Assembly: GCF_000382225.1 (NCBI RefSeq)
Contig: NZ_KB907803.1
Coordinates: forward strand, 62,001-126,000
Reading direction: 5' to 3'
Length of the DNA stretch: 64,000 nt
Origin: Hymenobacter aerophilus DSM 13606
GTDB lineage: Bacteria; Bacteroidota; Bacteroidia; Cytophagales; Hymenobacteraceae
The notes below the pieces were generated by a model. That model was not told where the DNA came from, searched no databases, and saw only the letters and a program-made list of their open reading frames with translations. A program made the position numbers and the translations under genes. Shown piece after piece: positions 35,407 through 44,693 of the stretch (the first letter of the stretch is position 1; each line of letters starts with the position of its first letter).

Positions 35407-36249
35407 TTACGCCGCCACGTCGGCGGCCGGGGCGGTGGAGGTAGCGGCCGGGCGGGCCTCGGCATCAAACAGGAACTCGTTGAGGCGGGCGCGCAGGTCG
35501 GCGCCCGAGAGGTTGCGGAACACTTCGCCGCCGCGCACCACCGAAATCTGGCCGGTTTCCTCGCTCACCACCAGCACCACGGCGTCGGTTACTTCGGTCA
35601 GGCCGATGGCGGCGCGGTGGCGCAGGCCCATGGAAGCCGGCACGTCGGGGTTTTCGCTGACGGGCAGAATGCAGCGGGCGGCCTTAATGCGGCCGTTGGC
35701 GATGATGACGGCGCCGTCGTGCAGAGGACTGGTTTTGTTGAAGATGCTCAGCAACAGGCGCTTACTTACGGCCGCATCGAGCGAGTCGCCCGAGTCGGCG
35801 AAAAACTTGAGGTCGGAGGCCATGCTGAAGGCAATCAGGGCGCCGGTTTCCTTGCCGGCCATGCTTTTAGCGGCCTCGATGAAGGGCGTCAGGTTCATGC
35901 GGTCGGCGTTGGCCTCGCGCCGCCACGGAAACACCCGCAGCCGGCTGCCGAAAGAGGTGGCCTTGCCCACATTAAGCAGAAACCGCCGGATTTCCTGCTG
36001 AAACAGGATGATGCCGGCCAGCACGCCCACGCTCATAAACTGCCCCAGAATGCTGGTCAGCAGCTCCATGCCGGCCGCTTTCACCACCAGATAAAACAGG
36101 TAGAGCGACATAAAGCCCAGAAAAACCTTGAGCGCGACGCTGCCCGTCAGCAGCTTGTATAGCTGGTAAAACAGCGTCGTGACCAGCAGCACGTCCACGA
36201 CGTCGATCCAGCCAATGCGCAGGAAACCGATGGTGAAGGAGCCAATCAC
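35407..36249 (-). CDS. cdaA: Membrane diadenylate cyclase CdaA
   Basis: 280 residues. Three N-terminal membrane helices (about 15-35, 42-58, 68-84) and a DAC/DisA_N domain with LHDGAVII (DGA at 178-180) and GLRHRAAIG (RHR at 210-212). It makes cyclic di-AMP, a regulator of potassium and osmotic balance. The C-terminal 15 residues are an Ala/Thr/Pro tail. Its start overlaps the folP stop by 4 nt, a fixed gene pair in Bacteroidota. Confidence 0.95.
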   Translation of the reverse strand: MIGSFTIGFLRIGWIDVVDVLLVTTLFYQLYKLLTGSVALKVFLGFMSLYLFYLVVKAAGMELLTSILGQFMSVGVLAGIILFQQEIRRFLLNVGKATSFGSRLRVFPWRREANADRMNLTPFIEAAKSMAGKETGALIAFSMASDLKFFADSGDSLDAAVSKRLLLSIFNKTSPLHDGAVIIANGRIKAARCILPVSENPDVPASMGLRHRAAIGLTEVTDAVVLVVSEETGQISVVRGGEVFRNLSGADLRARLNEFLFDAEARPAATSTAPAADVAA

Positions 36250-37130
36250 GGAGAAAGCGGGGGGGAAGAGGTGGGCGGAAAGGTATTGGTCACGAGTTGG
36301 ATAGTTTGTACGGCTTCGGCTACATCATGAACGCGCAGCAGCCGCGCGCCGCCACGCAGCGCCAGCGCGTTGAGGGCAATAGTGCCGGCCAGCGCCGCCT
36401 CGGGCTGCAGCCCCAGCGGCTTGTACACCATGCTTTTGCGCGAGAGGCCGGCCAGCACGGGCAGGTTCAGCACGCCTAGCTCGGGCAGGCGCCGCAGCAA
36501 CTCGTGGCTTTGGGCCGGCGTTTTGGCAAACCCGAAGCCGGGGTCGAGCACTACATCGGTTACGCCGTGGGTGCGCAATTCGCTGAGTTTATCGCGAAAA
36601 TAATGGGTCAGCTCCAGCACCAGGTCCTGTTGGTAATCGGTGTGGCGGGTCATGGTCTGGGGCGTGCCGCGCAGGTGCATCAGGATGTAGGGCACGCCCA
36701 GCCGGCCCACGGCGGGCAGCATCCCGGCGTCGAGCGTGCCGCCGCTGATGTCGTTGAGGATATCGGTGCCGGCCGCCACGGCCTCCACGGCCACGTCGGC
36801 CCGAAACGTATCGACCGACAGAAAAGCCTCGGGAAATTCGCGCCGCACGGCCTCCAAAGCGGGTAGCAGGCGGCGCTTCTCTTCGGCTGCCGAAATATCC
36901 TCGGCGCCGGGGCGCGAGGAATAGCCGCCCAGATCGAGCACGGCGGCGCCGGCCGTCAGCATGGTTTCGGCCCGGCGCAGCAGGTCGGTTGCGGAGGCCA
37001 CGCGGCTGCCTTCGTAGAACGAGTCGGGCGTGAGGTTGAGGATGCCCATCACCCGCGGAAGGCGCAAATCGAGCACCCGCCCACCGGGGCAGCGCAGGGT
37101 CTGGGCCGGTGAAAAGCACGTATCTTGCAT
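36246..37130 (-). CDS. folP: Dihydropteroate synthase
   Basis: 294 residues, TIM-barrel. It condenses p-aminobenzoate with the pterin diphosphate in folate synthesis and is the sulfonamide target. Motifs: MGILNLTPDSFYEGSR, LDLGGYSSRPGAEDIS, SVDTFRADVAVEA, ILNDISGG, LDPGFGFAKT and the C-terminal LLRVHDV. First gene of the folP-cdaA pair, preceded by a palindrome. Confidence 0.96.
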   Translation of the reverse strand: MQDTCFSPAQTLRCPGGRVLDLRLPRVMGILNLTPDSFYEGSRVASATDLLRRAETMLTAGAAVLDLGGYSSRPGAEDISAAEEKRRLLPALEAVRREFPEAFLSVDTFRADVAVEAVAAGTDILNDISGGTLDAGMLPAVGRLGVPYILMHLRGTPQTMTRHTDYQQDLVLELTHYFRDKLSELRTHGVTDVVLDPGFGFAKTPAQSHELLRRLPELGVLNLPVLAGLSRKSMVYKPLGLQPEAALAGTIALNALALRGGARLLRVHDVAEAVQTIQLVTNTFPPTSSPPLSP

Positions 37131-37171
37131 GGGTATTGGGTTTTTAGGAATTTAGAAACCTGGCGAACCCG

Positions 37172-37263
37172 CCTGTCATCCTGAGCGCAGCGAAGGACCT
37201 ATACAGAAGGTAACATCTGACAATAGATTCTGGATAGGTCCTTCGCTGCGCTCAGGATGACAG
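37172..37263. repeat. Palindromic repeat overlapping the DUF1599 start
   Basis: Arms CCTGTCATCCTGAGCGCAGC...GACCTATACAGAA and its near complement. The right end (GGATGACAG) supplies the ATG at 37257 that opens the annotated DUF1599 frame. Confidence 0.92.
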
Positions 37264-37862
37264 AGAAATCACCAAGTCACAAACCCGGACCCCCACAAAA
37301 TAGCCGCAAAAACTTGGAGAATCAAACGCAGCAGCAATACGACCGGGTGATTGCGCAGTGCCGGACGCTGTTTCTGGCCAAGACTCACGACTACGGCACG
37401 GCTTGGCGCATCCTGCGCCTACCCAGCATCACCGACCAGCTCTACATCAAGGCCCAGCGCATCCGCAGCATTCAGGAAAAAGGCACCCAGCTGGTGGCCG
37501 ACGGGGTGGAAGACGAGTTCGTGGCCATCGTCAACTACTGCCTGATTGCCCTGATGCAGCAGCGCCTGCCCGCCGACGCGCCCCTCGACCTGGAGGCCGC
37601 CGCCGTGGCCCGCGCCTACGACGAGCAGGTGGCCGAAAACCGCCAGCTGCTGTTCGCCAAAAACCACGATTACGGTGAGGCCTGGCGGCAGATGCGCATC
37701 GAAAGCATCACCGATATCATCCTCATGAAGCTGCACCGCACCAAGCAAATCGAGGATTTGGGCGGCCAAACCAAGGTATCGGAAGGCGTGGAGGCCAACT
37801 ACCGCGACATGCTCAACTACGCCGTGTTCGTGCTGATAAAGATGGGAATGGGGGAGCTGTAG
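37257..37862 (+). CDS. DUF1599 domain protein (two repeats)
   Basis: 201 residues if ATG 37257 is used. That ATG lies in the palindrome, and the first ~19 residues (TEKSPSHKPGPPQNSRKN) look unlike the family. An in-frame TTG at 37314 would give the usual N-terminus (ENQTQQQYDRVIAQC). Two copies of the ~80-residue helical unit are visible: TLFLAKTHDYGTAWRILRLPSITDQLYIK and LLFAKNHDYGEAWRQMRIESITDIILMK (each quoted in part). The His-Asp-Tyr-Gly motifs recall all-alpha NTP hydrolases, but no activity is proven. Usually next to folP/cdaA. Confidence 0.88.
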   Translation: MTEKSPSHKPGPPQNSRKNLENQTQQQYDRVIAQCRTLFLAKTHDYGTAWRILRLPSITDQLYIKAQRIRSIQEKGTQLVADGVEDEFVAIVNYCLIALMQQRLPADAPLDLEAAAVARAYDEQVAENRQLLFAKNHDYGEAWRQMRIESITDIILMKLHRTKQIEDLGGQTKVSEGVEANYRDMLNYAVFVLIKMGMGEL

Positions 37863-37970
37863 AGACGCATATTTGCGTCTCTACGTTGAACGGTACCACT
37901 GAACCGTACCGTGGCCACGTCATCATGCAACGGTACCGTTCAACGCCAAGACGCAAATATGCGTCTCTAC
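37859..37970. repeat. Compound palindrome
   Basis: A 26-nt palindrome GTAGAGACGCATATTTGCGT... at 37859-37884, then GTTGAACGGTACC, and the mirror of both near 37930-37970. It begins inside the DUF1599 stop codon. Confidence 0.88.
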
Positions 37971-38022
37971 ATTGTTCTCCATCTAAGCCGCATCTTTGCG
38001 TAGAAGCCTCCCTGACCCTACC

Positions 38023-39129
38023 ATGAAACAATTCACCCGAATCTGCTGGCTGCTGCTGGGCGCGGTCTTTATCTTCTCGGGCCTCATCAAGCTCAACGAC
38101 CCGGTGGGCACGGCCCTCAAGCTGGAGGAGTACTTTGAGGTTTTCTCGCGCGACTTCGGCTCGTTTTTCAAAATTTTTCTGCCCCACACGCGCCTGCTGA
38201 GCATCTTCCTCAGCTCGCTGGAAGTGGTGCTGGGCGTGGCCGTGCTGCTGCGCTGGATGCTGCGCCAGACGCTGTGGGTGCTGCTGGCGCTGCTGGTATT
38301 CTTCGGCTTCCTCACCTTCTACTCGGCCGCTTTCAATAAAGTAACCGACTGCGGCTGCTTCGGCGACTTCATCAAGCTCACGCCCTGGCAGTCGTTTGCC
38401 AAGGATATGGTGCTGCTGGGTTTGTGGGCCGTGGTGTTCTTCAACGAGCGGTACCTGCGCCGGGTGTTTGCCCGCGGCACGATGGGCGTGATGTACATCA
38501 CCATTGCCTCGGCCCTGGCCATTGGCATTGGGGTGCGGGCGCTGGGCCATTTGCCCTACTTTGATTTTCTGCCCTACAAAGTCGGCAATGACATTGGCCA
38601 GCTGATGAAGCCCCGCGAGCAGGCCCGCTACCAGTACGTGATGGAGCGCAACGGCGAAAGCAAAACCTTCGCCGACTACCCCACCGACTCGACCTGGAAA
38701 TACAAGAGCATGGAAGTGCTCAACCCCGAAGCCAGCCGCCCCGTCATCACCGATTTCGCCGTCTTCGATTCGGAAGGAACCGACCACACCCAGGAGGTGC
38801 TCACCGGCAACAAGCTGCTGCTGATTGTGCAGAACGTGAACGAGGCCGACCGTGACCGGTTCAAGCAGATCAACGCCCTGCTGGAAGGCGCCGCCAAGTC
38901 GCGCCGCCAGATTCAGCCCCTGATTATCACCAGCAGCAGCCCCCAGCAGTTCGACGCCTTCCGCCACGACGTGAACCTGCCCGGCACCTACTACTTCGCC
39001 GACGCCACCGTGCTCAAGTCCATGATTCGCTCGAACCCCGGCCTGCTGCTGCTCCAGAACGGCGTGGTGCTCAACAAGTACCACTACCACGATATTCCGC
39101 TGGTCAGCAAGCTGGAAGAAGCCTTATAG
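38023..39129 (+). CDS. BT_3928-type DoxX/MauE-like membrane protein with thioredoxin-like domain
   Basis: 368 residues from ATG 38023. The first ~170 residues hold four to five helices of the DoxX/MauE type (IFSGLIKLNDPVGTALKLEEYFEVF). The loop motif DCGCFGD (about residue 107) is typical of MauE-like redox proteins. The C-terminal ~150 residues are a thioredoxin-like fold without a CxxC (LLLIVQNVNEADRDRFKQIN). Its position after folP/cdaA/DUF1599 is conserved in Bacteroidota. A redox or quinone-linked role is plausible but unproven. Confidence 0.85.
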   Translation: MKQFTRICWLLLGAVFIFSGLIKLNDPVGTALKLEEYFEVFSRDFGSFFKIFLPHTRLLSIFLSSLEVVLGVAVLLRWMLRQTLWVLLALLVFFGFLTFYSAAFNKVTDCGCFGDFIKLTPWQSFAKDMVLLGLWAVVFFNERYLRRVFARGTMGVMYITIASALAIGIGVRALGHLPYFDFLPYKVGNDIGQLMKPREQARYQYVMERNGESKTFADYPTDSTWKYKSMEVLNPEASRPVITDFAVFDSEGTDHTQEVLTGNKLLLIVQNVNEADRDRFKQINALLEGAAKSRRQIQPLIITSSSPQQFDAFRHDVNLPGTYYFADATVLKSMIRSNPGLLLLQNGVVLNKYHYHDIPLVSKLEEAL

Positions 39130-39226
39130 CGCGTAGTGCTTAGTTGGTAGTGCTTGGTGCCTTGTTGACACTATTCAGCAAGGTAGAATGGCCTAAGCAC
39201 TAAGCGCTATCAACTAAGCACCAACA
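39128..39226. repeat. Inverted heptamer repeat
   Basis: 7-nt units on the left (GTGCTTA, GTTGGTA, GTGCTTG, GTGCCTT, GTTGACA) mirrored on the right by CCTAAGCACTAAGCGC and CAACTAAGCACC. The same motif brackets the palindrome at 12.8-13.0 kb. Confidence 0.75.
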
Positions 39227-39228
39227 AA

Positions 39229-40287
39229 ATGATTCGCTTTATTATCAGTCGATTGGGGCAGGGCGTGCTGGTGCTGGCGGGCGTGGCCTGCACGGTGTTT
39301 TTCCTGTTTCAGGTGCTGCCCGGCGACCCGGTAGCCCTGCTGGCCGGCCAGCGCTCCGACGAGGCCACCCGCGCCGCCATTGCCGCCGACCTGGGCCTCG
39401 ACCAGCCCCTGCCCGGCCAGCTGCTGGGTTACCTGAATGACGTGTCGCCGCTGGGCCTGCACCCGCGCGACTCGGCCGGCGTGGCCCGCTACGGCGGCCT
39501 TACGCTGCTGCCAGTAGGCTCCGGGCGGGCCCTGGTGCTGAAAGCGCCCTACCTGCGCCGCTCGTTCCAGAGCAACAAAGAGGTGCTGCCCATTCTGCTC
39601 GACCACTTCACGGGCACGCTCTGGCTGGCGCTGGCCGCCATGCTGCTGGCCACCGTGGTGGGCATTGCGCTGGGCATTGTGGCGGCGCTGCGGGCCCACA
39701 CCTGGCTCGACCGCACGCTGGTTTCGACCTCCATTCTGGGTATTTCGGTGCCCTCGTTCGTGGCTGGTATTCTGGTGGCCATTACGTTCGGCTACTACTG
39801 GAGCAGTTACACCGGCCTCAACCTCACGGGCCAGCTCTACGAAACCGACCCCTTCACGGGCCGCCACCTGGTGCTCAAGAATCTGCTGCTGCCGGCCCTG
39901 GCGCTGGGCGTGCGGCCGCTGGCCATCATTGTGCAGCTCACCCGCTCCTCCATGCTCGATGTGCTCAGCCAGGACTATATCCGCACGGCTCGCGCTAAGG
40001 GCCTGTCGGAGTACCGGGTAGTGGTGGGCCACGCGCTCAAAAACGCGCTGAACCCGGTGGTAACGGCCGTGTCGGGCTGGCTGGCCTCGCTCATGGCGGG
40101 CGCCTTCTTCATCGAGTACATCTTCAACTGGAAGGGCCTGGGCACCGTCACGCTCCGGGCCGTCGAGAACCTCGATTTTCCGGTTGTGATGGGGGCCACT
40201 GTATTCATTGCCGCGCTGTTCGTGGTAGTCAATATCGTGGTTGATATTTTCTACGCCCTGCTCGACCCGCGGGTGAAGCTGGGGTAG
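39229..40287 (+). CDS. DppB/OppB-type ABC transporter permease
   Basis: 352 residues. The N-terminal MIRFIISRLGQGVLVLAGVA and VLPGDPVALLAGQ match the first subunit of peptide permeases. The BPD_transp_1 domain with the EAA loop (DYIRTARAKGLSEYRVVVGHALKNALNPV) and the conserved C-terminal DPRVKLG are present. No ATPase, second permease or binding protein is adjacent, so partner subunits lie elsewhere. The long first periplasmic loop is typical. Confidence 0.93.
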   Translation: MIRFIISRLGQGVLVLAGVACTVFFLFQVLPGDPVALLAGQRSDEATRAAIAADLGLDQPLPGQLLGYLNDVSPLGLHPRDSAGVARYGGLTLLPVGSGRALVLKAPYLRRSFQSNKEVLPILLDHFTGTLWLALAAMLLATVVGIALGIVAALRAHTWLDRTLVSTSILGISVPSFVAGILVAITFGYYWSSYTGLNLTGQLYETDPFTGRHLVLKNLLLPALALGVRPLAIIVQLTRSSMLDVLSQDYIRTARAKGLSEYRVVVGHALKNALNPVVTAVSGWLASLMAGAFFIEYIFNWKGLGTVTLRAVENLDFPVVMGATVFIAALFVVVNIVVDIFYALLDPRVKLG

Positions 40288-40289
40288 AG

Positions 40290-40390
40290 GAGAATGTAGC
40301 GCGAAGCTCCAGCTTCGCGTATCGTTGAACGATTACGACGTGCGGCCATCAGCAACGATGCGCGAAGCTCCAGCTTCGCGCTACATTCTC
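40290..40390. repeat. Palindrome with nested CGCGAAGCTCCAGCTTCGCG
   Basis: Arms GAGAATGTAGCGCGAAGCTC... and its mirror at 40361-40390. Each arm contains the self-complementary CGCGAAGCT-CC-AGCTTCGCG, and the inner parts (ATCGTTG/CAACGAT) also pair. It lies between the permease and aroK. Confidence 0.9.
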
Positions 40391-40402
40391 TCACAGTCAC
40401 CT

Positions 40403-40924
40403 ATGCGTTTATACCTGATTGGCATGCCGGGCGCGGGTAAGAGTACGCTGGGCCGGGCCCTGGCCCAGAGCTACGGGGTGCCGTTCGTTGATCTGGACGC
40501 GGAAATTGTGGCGCGGGAGCAACGCAGCATTCCGGAGCTGTTTGCCCAGGAAGGGGAGGAGTACTTCCGGCAGCGCGAGGCCGATGCGCTGCAGGCCGTG
40601 GTGGCCCGCTACCCGGCGCTGGTGCTGGCCACCGGCGGCGGCACGCCCTGCTTCCACCACAACCTGGAGCTGCTGCTCGAAACCGGCCTCACGCTGTACT
40701 TGGCCGTGCCGGTGCCCGAACTGGTGCGCCGGCTGCTGCATTCGGCGGCCGCCCGTCCGCTGCTGGCCGCTGCCCCCGATGCTGCGGCCCTCGAAGCGCG
40801 CCTGCATGAAACCTTAGCCGCCCGCCAGCGGTTCTACGACCGCGCGCCGTTGCGCTGCACCGCGCCTACCTGCTCGCCCGAAACCGTCCGGCGGCTGATA
40901 GCCCGTTACTCCACCACTGCCTGA
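40403..40924 (+). CDS. aroK: Shikimate kinase
   Basis: 173 residues from ATG 40403. It phosphorylates shikimate in aromatic amino acid synthesis. Walker A GMPGAGKSTLGRALA, shikimate-binding VDLDAEIVAREQRSIPELF and GEEYFRQREADAL, the GGG motif in LATGGGTPC, and the lid RPLL are visible. The frame upstream of 40403 runs through the palindrome and is discarded. Confidence 0.95.
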   Translation: MRLYLIGMPGAGKSTLGRALAQSYGVPFVDLDAEIVAREQRSIPELFAQEGEEYFRQREADALQAVVARYPALVLATGGGTPCFHHNLELLLETGLTLYLAVPVPELVRRLLHSAAARPLLAAAPDAAALEARLHETLAARQRFYDRAPLRCTAPTCSPETVRRLIARYSTTA

Positions 40925-40959
40925 GTGCCCGAAAGCCCGGCTTTGCGTGGGGTTTTGTG

Positions 40960-40967
40960 TATTTTTG
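40960..40967 (+). promoter_or_regulatory. -7 box of the fatty acid hydroxylase gene
   Basis: TATTTTTG, perfect TAnnTTTG, 22 nt before the ATG at 40990. Confidence 0.55.
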
Positions 40968-40989
40968 CGTTTCACTATTGCTTACTGGT

Positions 40990-41670
40990 ATGAATACTGC
41001 CCCCGAAACCGCGGAAGTGAAGGCCCCGCTGGTAACGCCGGTCAAAACGCCCGACGCCATCAAGCCCAAGCATAAGGGCTCCGCCCGTCTGTTCCAGAAC
41101 CCGGTACTGGAGCGCATGACGCACACGCACATTGCCGCGCCGCTCTCCATTTTCTTCGCCGTGGCGGCCGTCAGCCTGTACTACGGGCTGAGCCGCGGGC
41201 TGCTGACGGGCCTGTCGGCCTTCGGCCTGTTTCTGGCCGGCTGGCTGCTGTTCACGCTGGCCGAGTACCTGATGCACCGCTTTGTGTATCATATCGACAC
41301 CAGCACGCCCGCCCGCGCCAAGTTCCAGTACACCATGCACGGCGTGCACCACGAGTACCCCAAGGACAAAACCCGCCTGGCCATGCCCCCCATCCTGACG
41401 GTGTTCGTGGCCTCGTTGCTGTTCTTCATCTTCCGCTTTACCTTCGGCAATGCCGGTTTCGGGTTGCTGGCCGGCTTCGTGTTCGGCTACGCGCTCTACC
41501 TGTTCGTGCACTACGCCCTGCACATGTATGCGCCCCCGAAAAACTTCCTCAAGTTCTGGTGGCATCACCACGCCATGCACCACTACAAGCAGGAGGAAAT
41601 TGCCTTCGGCGTAAGCACCACCCTCTGGGACCACATCGTAGGCACCATGCCCGCCAAGAAGGGTAAGTAG
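40990..41670 (+). CDS. Fatty acid hydroxylase/sterol desaturase family protein
   Basis: 226 residues from ATG 40990. Four hydrophobic helices and the eight-His di-iron pattern: HRFVYH, HGVHHEYP, HYALHM and HHHAMHH. It probably hydroxylates a lipid acyl chain at the inner membrane (2-hydroxylation is common in Bacteroidota sphingolipids and sulfonolipids, but the substrate is inferred only). The first 40 residues are a Lys/Pro-rich cytoplasmic tail. Confidence 0.92.
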   Translation: MNTAPETAEVKAPLVTPVKTPDAIKPKHKGSARLFQNPVLERMTHTHIAAPLSIFFAVAAVSLYYGLSRGLLTGLSAFGLFLAGWLLFTLAEYLMHRFVYHIDTSTPARAKFQYTMHGVHHEYPKDKTRLAMPPILTVFVASLLFFIFRFTFGNAGFGLLAGFVFGYALYLFVHYALHMYAPPKNFLKFWWHHHAMHHYKQEEIAFGVSTTLWDHIVGTMPAKKGK

Positions 41671-41690
41671 GAGCTATAACAACATTTTAG

Positions 41691-41735
41691 AAAAGCAGAA
41701 GGGCCACTCCGCACGGAGTGGCCCTTCTGCTTTTT
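41691..41735. terminator. Bidirectional terminator
   Basis: Perfect 20-nt arms AAAAGCAGAAGGGCCACTCC around a 4-nt loop with a T run, between convergent genes. Confidence 0.93.
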
Positions 41736-41753
41736 AATCTGAAGTAGACAAGC

Positions 41754-41927
41754 CTATCCGCGCATTTTGCGGACAATGAACCAGAGCAGCAGCACGAGCA
41801 GGAACACGCCAATCAGGCCCGTCCAGGCACCGGCTTTGAAGATGGTGCCGATAGCGTCGCAGCTGCTGAGCGAGAAGGTCAGGAAAACCAGCAGTGCGGC
41901 CGTGAGGGGGAAACGGTAGGTAGTCAT
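41754..41927 (-). CDS. Small lipoprotein with one membrane helix
   Basis: 57 residues from ATG 41925-41927. Signal with lipobox-like LSSC at about residue 22, then IGTIFKAGAWTGLIGVFLLVLLLWFIVRKMRG, a helix with a basic end. Very similar small proteins are widespread in Bacteroidota and sometimes misnamed phosphatidate cytidylyltransferase. Function unknown. The longer upstream frame is not supported. Confidence 0.7.
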   Translation of the reverse strand: MTTYRFPLTAALLVFLTFSLSSCDAIGTIFKAGAWTGLIGVFLLVLLLWFIVRKMRG

Positions 41928-42160
41928 AAGCGAGGGAGCGAGTAAACAGTTGCTTCCCGAGTATTCGGGGCTTGCCTGATTTACTGTGGTAGCCAGCAAA
42001 AGGTTGGTGGATTGGCCCTGTCGGCTTAAATACGGTGGAGCTACCGTTAGGTATCCTTGAAATCTTACGCCAGTTCCCGGACAGCCATGGGCTTTCTGCG
42101 TAAGGGGCAATGGCTCCGCCCTACGGTAGCGCCGTCGCCATTATCCTTTCTGTCTGTCCC

Positions 42161-44362
42161 ATGAGCAAGTCGAAACCAACCAAGCCCCAAGCCACGCCAA
42201 CGCCCCGTGAAGCGGTAACCAACGCCAAGCTGGAAGAACTAAACCAGAACCGCGAAGACGGTCACGGCCAGTTTCTCACCTCCAACCAGGGCCTGCGCGT
42301 CAACGACGACCAGAACTCGCTCAAAGTCGGCGAGCGAGGCCCCACGCTGCTCGAAGACTTTCTCTTCCGCGAGAAGATGACCCATTTCGACCACGAGCGG
42401 ATTCCGGAGCGCGTGGTGCACGCCCGCGGCGTAGCGGCCCACGGCTACTTCGAGGCCTACGATGGCAACGCGGCGCTAACCCGGGCCGCTTTCCTGCAGC
42501 CCGGCGTGAAAACGCCGCTGTTCACCCGCTTTTCCACCGTAGCCGGCTCGCGTGGGTCCACCGACCTGCCCCGCGACGTCCGCGGCTTCGCCGTGAAATT
42601 CTACACCGAGGAAGGCGTGTTTGACCTGGTGGGCAACAACATGCCGGTGTTCTTTATTCAGGATGCCATCAAGTTTCCCGACTTCGTGCACGCCGTAAAG
42701 CCCGAGCCGCACAACGAAATCCCGCAGGCGGCTTCGGCCCACGACACGTTCTGGGACTTCATTTCCATCACGCCCGAAGCTATGCACATGATTATGTGGG
42801 TGATGTCGGATCGGGCCATACCCCGCAGCCTGCGCATGATGGAAGGCTTCGGCGTGCATACGTTCCGGCTGATTGATGCCGCGGGCAAGAGTCGGTTCGT
42901 GAAGTTCCACTGGAAGCCGCTGCTGGGCGTGCACAGCGTGGCCTGGGAAGAAGCGCAGCAGATTTCGGGCAAAGACCCTGATTTCCACCGCCGCGACCTA
43001 TGGACCTGCATTGAGATGGGCGCCTACCCCGAGTGGGAACTGGGCGTGCAGGTGGTGGAAGAGGAAGACGAGTTCAAGTTTGACTTCGACCTGCTCGACC
43101 CCACCAAGCTGATTCCAGAGGACCTGGTACCCGTGCAGCCGCTGGGCAAAATGGTGCTCAACCGCAACGTGGACAACTACTTCGCCGAAACCGAGCAGGT
43201 AGCCTTCCACCTGGGCCACGTGGTGCCGGGCATCGATTTCAGCAACGACCCGCTGCTGCAGGGCCGCCTGTTCTCCTACACCGATACCCAGCTCAAGCGC
43301 CTGGGCGGACCCAACTTTCACGAAATTCCCATCAACCGCTCGCTGGCGCCCATCCATAACGGGCAGCGCGACGGCCACATGCGCCAGGCCATCAACAAGG
43401 GCCAGACCAGCTACAGCCCCAACCTGCTCAACGACAACTTCCCCAAGCAAGCCAAGCAGTCGGAAGGTGGCTTCGCCTCGCACCCCGAGCGGGTGGAGGG
43501 CCATAAGGTGCGGGCTCGCAGCAAGAGCTTTGGCGACCATTACAGCCAGGCCCGCCTGTTCTGGAACAGCCAGACGGAGGCCGAGCAAATGCACATCGTC
43601 AAGGCGCTACGCTTTGAACTGGGCCACGTGATGATGGAATCGGTGCGCAGCCGCATGCTGATTTTGTTGTCGCAGGTGTCGGAAGACTTGGCCGGCCGCG
43701 TGGCCGAAGGCCTGGGCATGGATGTGCCATCTGCCGAGGGTGTGCAAATCAACCTGAACGTGGGCGCCGACACCGACCCGGCTCCACTACAATCGGGTCC
43801 TGCCAAAGCCGATGTGGGCAGCGACTCGGCGCTGAGCATGGCTGCCACGGCCAAAATCAACGCCGATAAAAAAGGCATCAAAACCCGACACGTAGCCATT
43901 CTGGCCACTGATGGCGCCGACGTGGCTGCCATCGGCGACCTGATGAAGGCCTTAATGGACCAGGGTGCGCAAACCGCCGTTGTGGCCACCCACTTGGGCG
44001 CAATTAAAGGCGAAAATGGGGCGGAGATGCTCGTAAATGGTACGTTCCATTCTACCGCCTCGGTGCTTTTTGACGCCGTGTACGTGGCCGGTGGTGAGGC
44101 GAGCGTAACCAAGCTGAAGCAGGATGCCGATGCCGTGCGCTTCGTGAATGAGGCCTACCGCCATTGCAAGCCAATTGCAGCCTCTGCCGCTGGTATTGAG
44201 CTGCTCGAAGCCGCCGCTTACCCGGGAGCCACCGATATCATGGGCGCGGAAGGCGTAATAACCAGCAAGGATGCGCAAGTATCAAAGTTGGCTACTGATT
44301 TCATTGCGGCCATTGCCCAACACCGCTTCTGGAACCGGGAGTTGAAAGCTATGCCGGCCTAA
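42161..44362 (+). CDS. katE: Large-subunit catalase (HPII/KatE type)
   Basis: 733 residues from ATG 42161. Clade 2 haem catalase breaking down hydrogen peroxide. Distal His in [12 protein letters not shown] (H87), Asn in [11 protein letters not shown], proximal Tyr in RLFSYTDTQ. After the ~500-residue core a flavodoxin/class I amidotransferase-like C-terminal domain follows ([29 protein letters not shown]), as in E. coli HPII. Complete and probably cytoplasmic. Terminator 26 nt downstream. Confidence 0.97.
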   Translation: MSKSKPTKPQATPTPREAVTNAKLEELNQNREDGHGQFLTSNQGLRVNDDQNSLKVGERGPTLLEDFLFREKMTHFDHERIPERVVHARGVAAHGYFEAYDGNAALTRAAFLQPGVKTPLFTRFSTVAGSRGSTDLPRDVRGFAVKFYTEEGVFDLVGNNMPVFFIQDAIKFPDFVHAVKPEPHNEIPQAASAHDTFWDFISITPEAMHMIMWVMSDRAIPRSLRMMEGFGVHTFRLIDAAGKSRFVKFHWKPLLGVHSVAWEEAQQISGKDPDFHRRDLWTCIEMGAYPEWELGVQVVEEEDEFKFDFDLLDPTKLIPEDLVPVQPLGKMVLNRNVDNYFAETEQVAFHLGHVVPGIDFSNDPLLQGRLFSYTDTQLKRLGGPNFHEIPINRSLAPIHNGQRDGHMRQAINKGQTSYSPNLLNDNFPKQAKQSEGGFASHPERVEGHKVRARSKSFGDHYSQARLFWNSQTEAEQMHIVKALRFELGHVMMESVRSRMLILLSQVSEDLAGRVAEGLGMDVPSAEGVQINLNVGADTDPAPLQSGPAKADVGSDSALSMAATAKINADKKGIKTRHVAILATDGADVAAIGDLMKALMDQGAQTAVVATHLGAIKGENGAEMLVNGTFHSTASVLFDAVYVAGGEASVTKLKQDADAVRFVNEAYRHCKPIAASAAGIELLEAAAYPGATDIMGAEGVITSKDAQVSKLATDFIAAIAQHRFWNRELKAMPA

Positions 44363-44387
44363 ATTAGAGTGAAACTAGAACAACAGA

Positions 44388-44425
44388 AGTCCCTGCACTG
44401 ACTCCGGTTGGTGCAGGGGCTTTTG
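44388..44425 (+). terminator. Terminator after katE
   Basis: Hairpin AAGTCCCTGCAC...GTGCAGGGGCTTTT, T-rich at the end. Confidence 0.85.
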
Positions 44426-44495
44426 TTTAGCTGCTATCTGACTTACAGGTTTGCGTCTAAGCTGCCCCTGACGGCAACCAAACAGCTATAAACGC

Positions 44496-44528
44496 AAAAA
44501 CACCCGCCGGTTATCGGCGGGTGTTTTT
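44496..44528. terminator. Bidirectional terminator at the edge of the accessory region
   Basis: Arms AAAAACACCCGCC/GGCGGGTGTTTTT with a 7-nt loop, 166 nt after the hipT stop. Between 44425 and 44694 I see no convincing gene. Confidence 0.85.
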
Positions 44529-44693
44529 ATATGTGGCGCTCCCTCCTGGGTGCTAAAATAATGCCAATAAGCGCGTTAGAGCGTGTTTTAAGCTGTTTCG
44601 CCCTGGTTTTCGCCCTGCTTAATTTGGGTGCTTTGGGTCCCCCTGCAGGGAGCGAAGCGTGTTCCACCGGGCCCGCGAATATTCCTGCCAACG

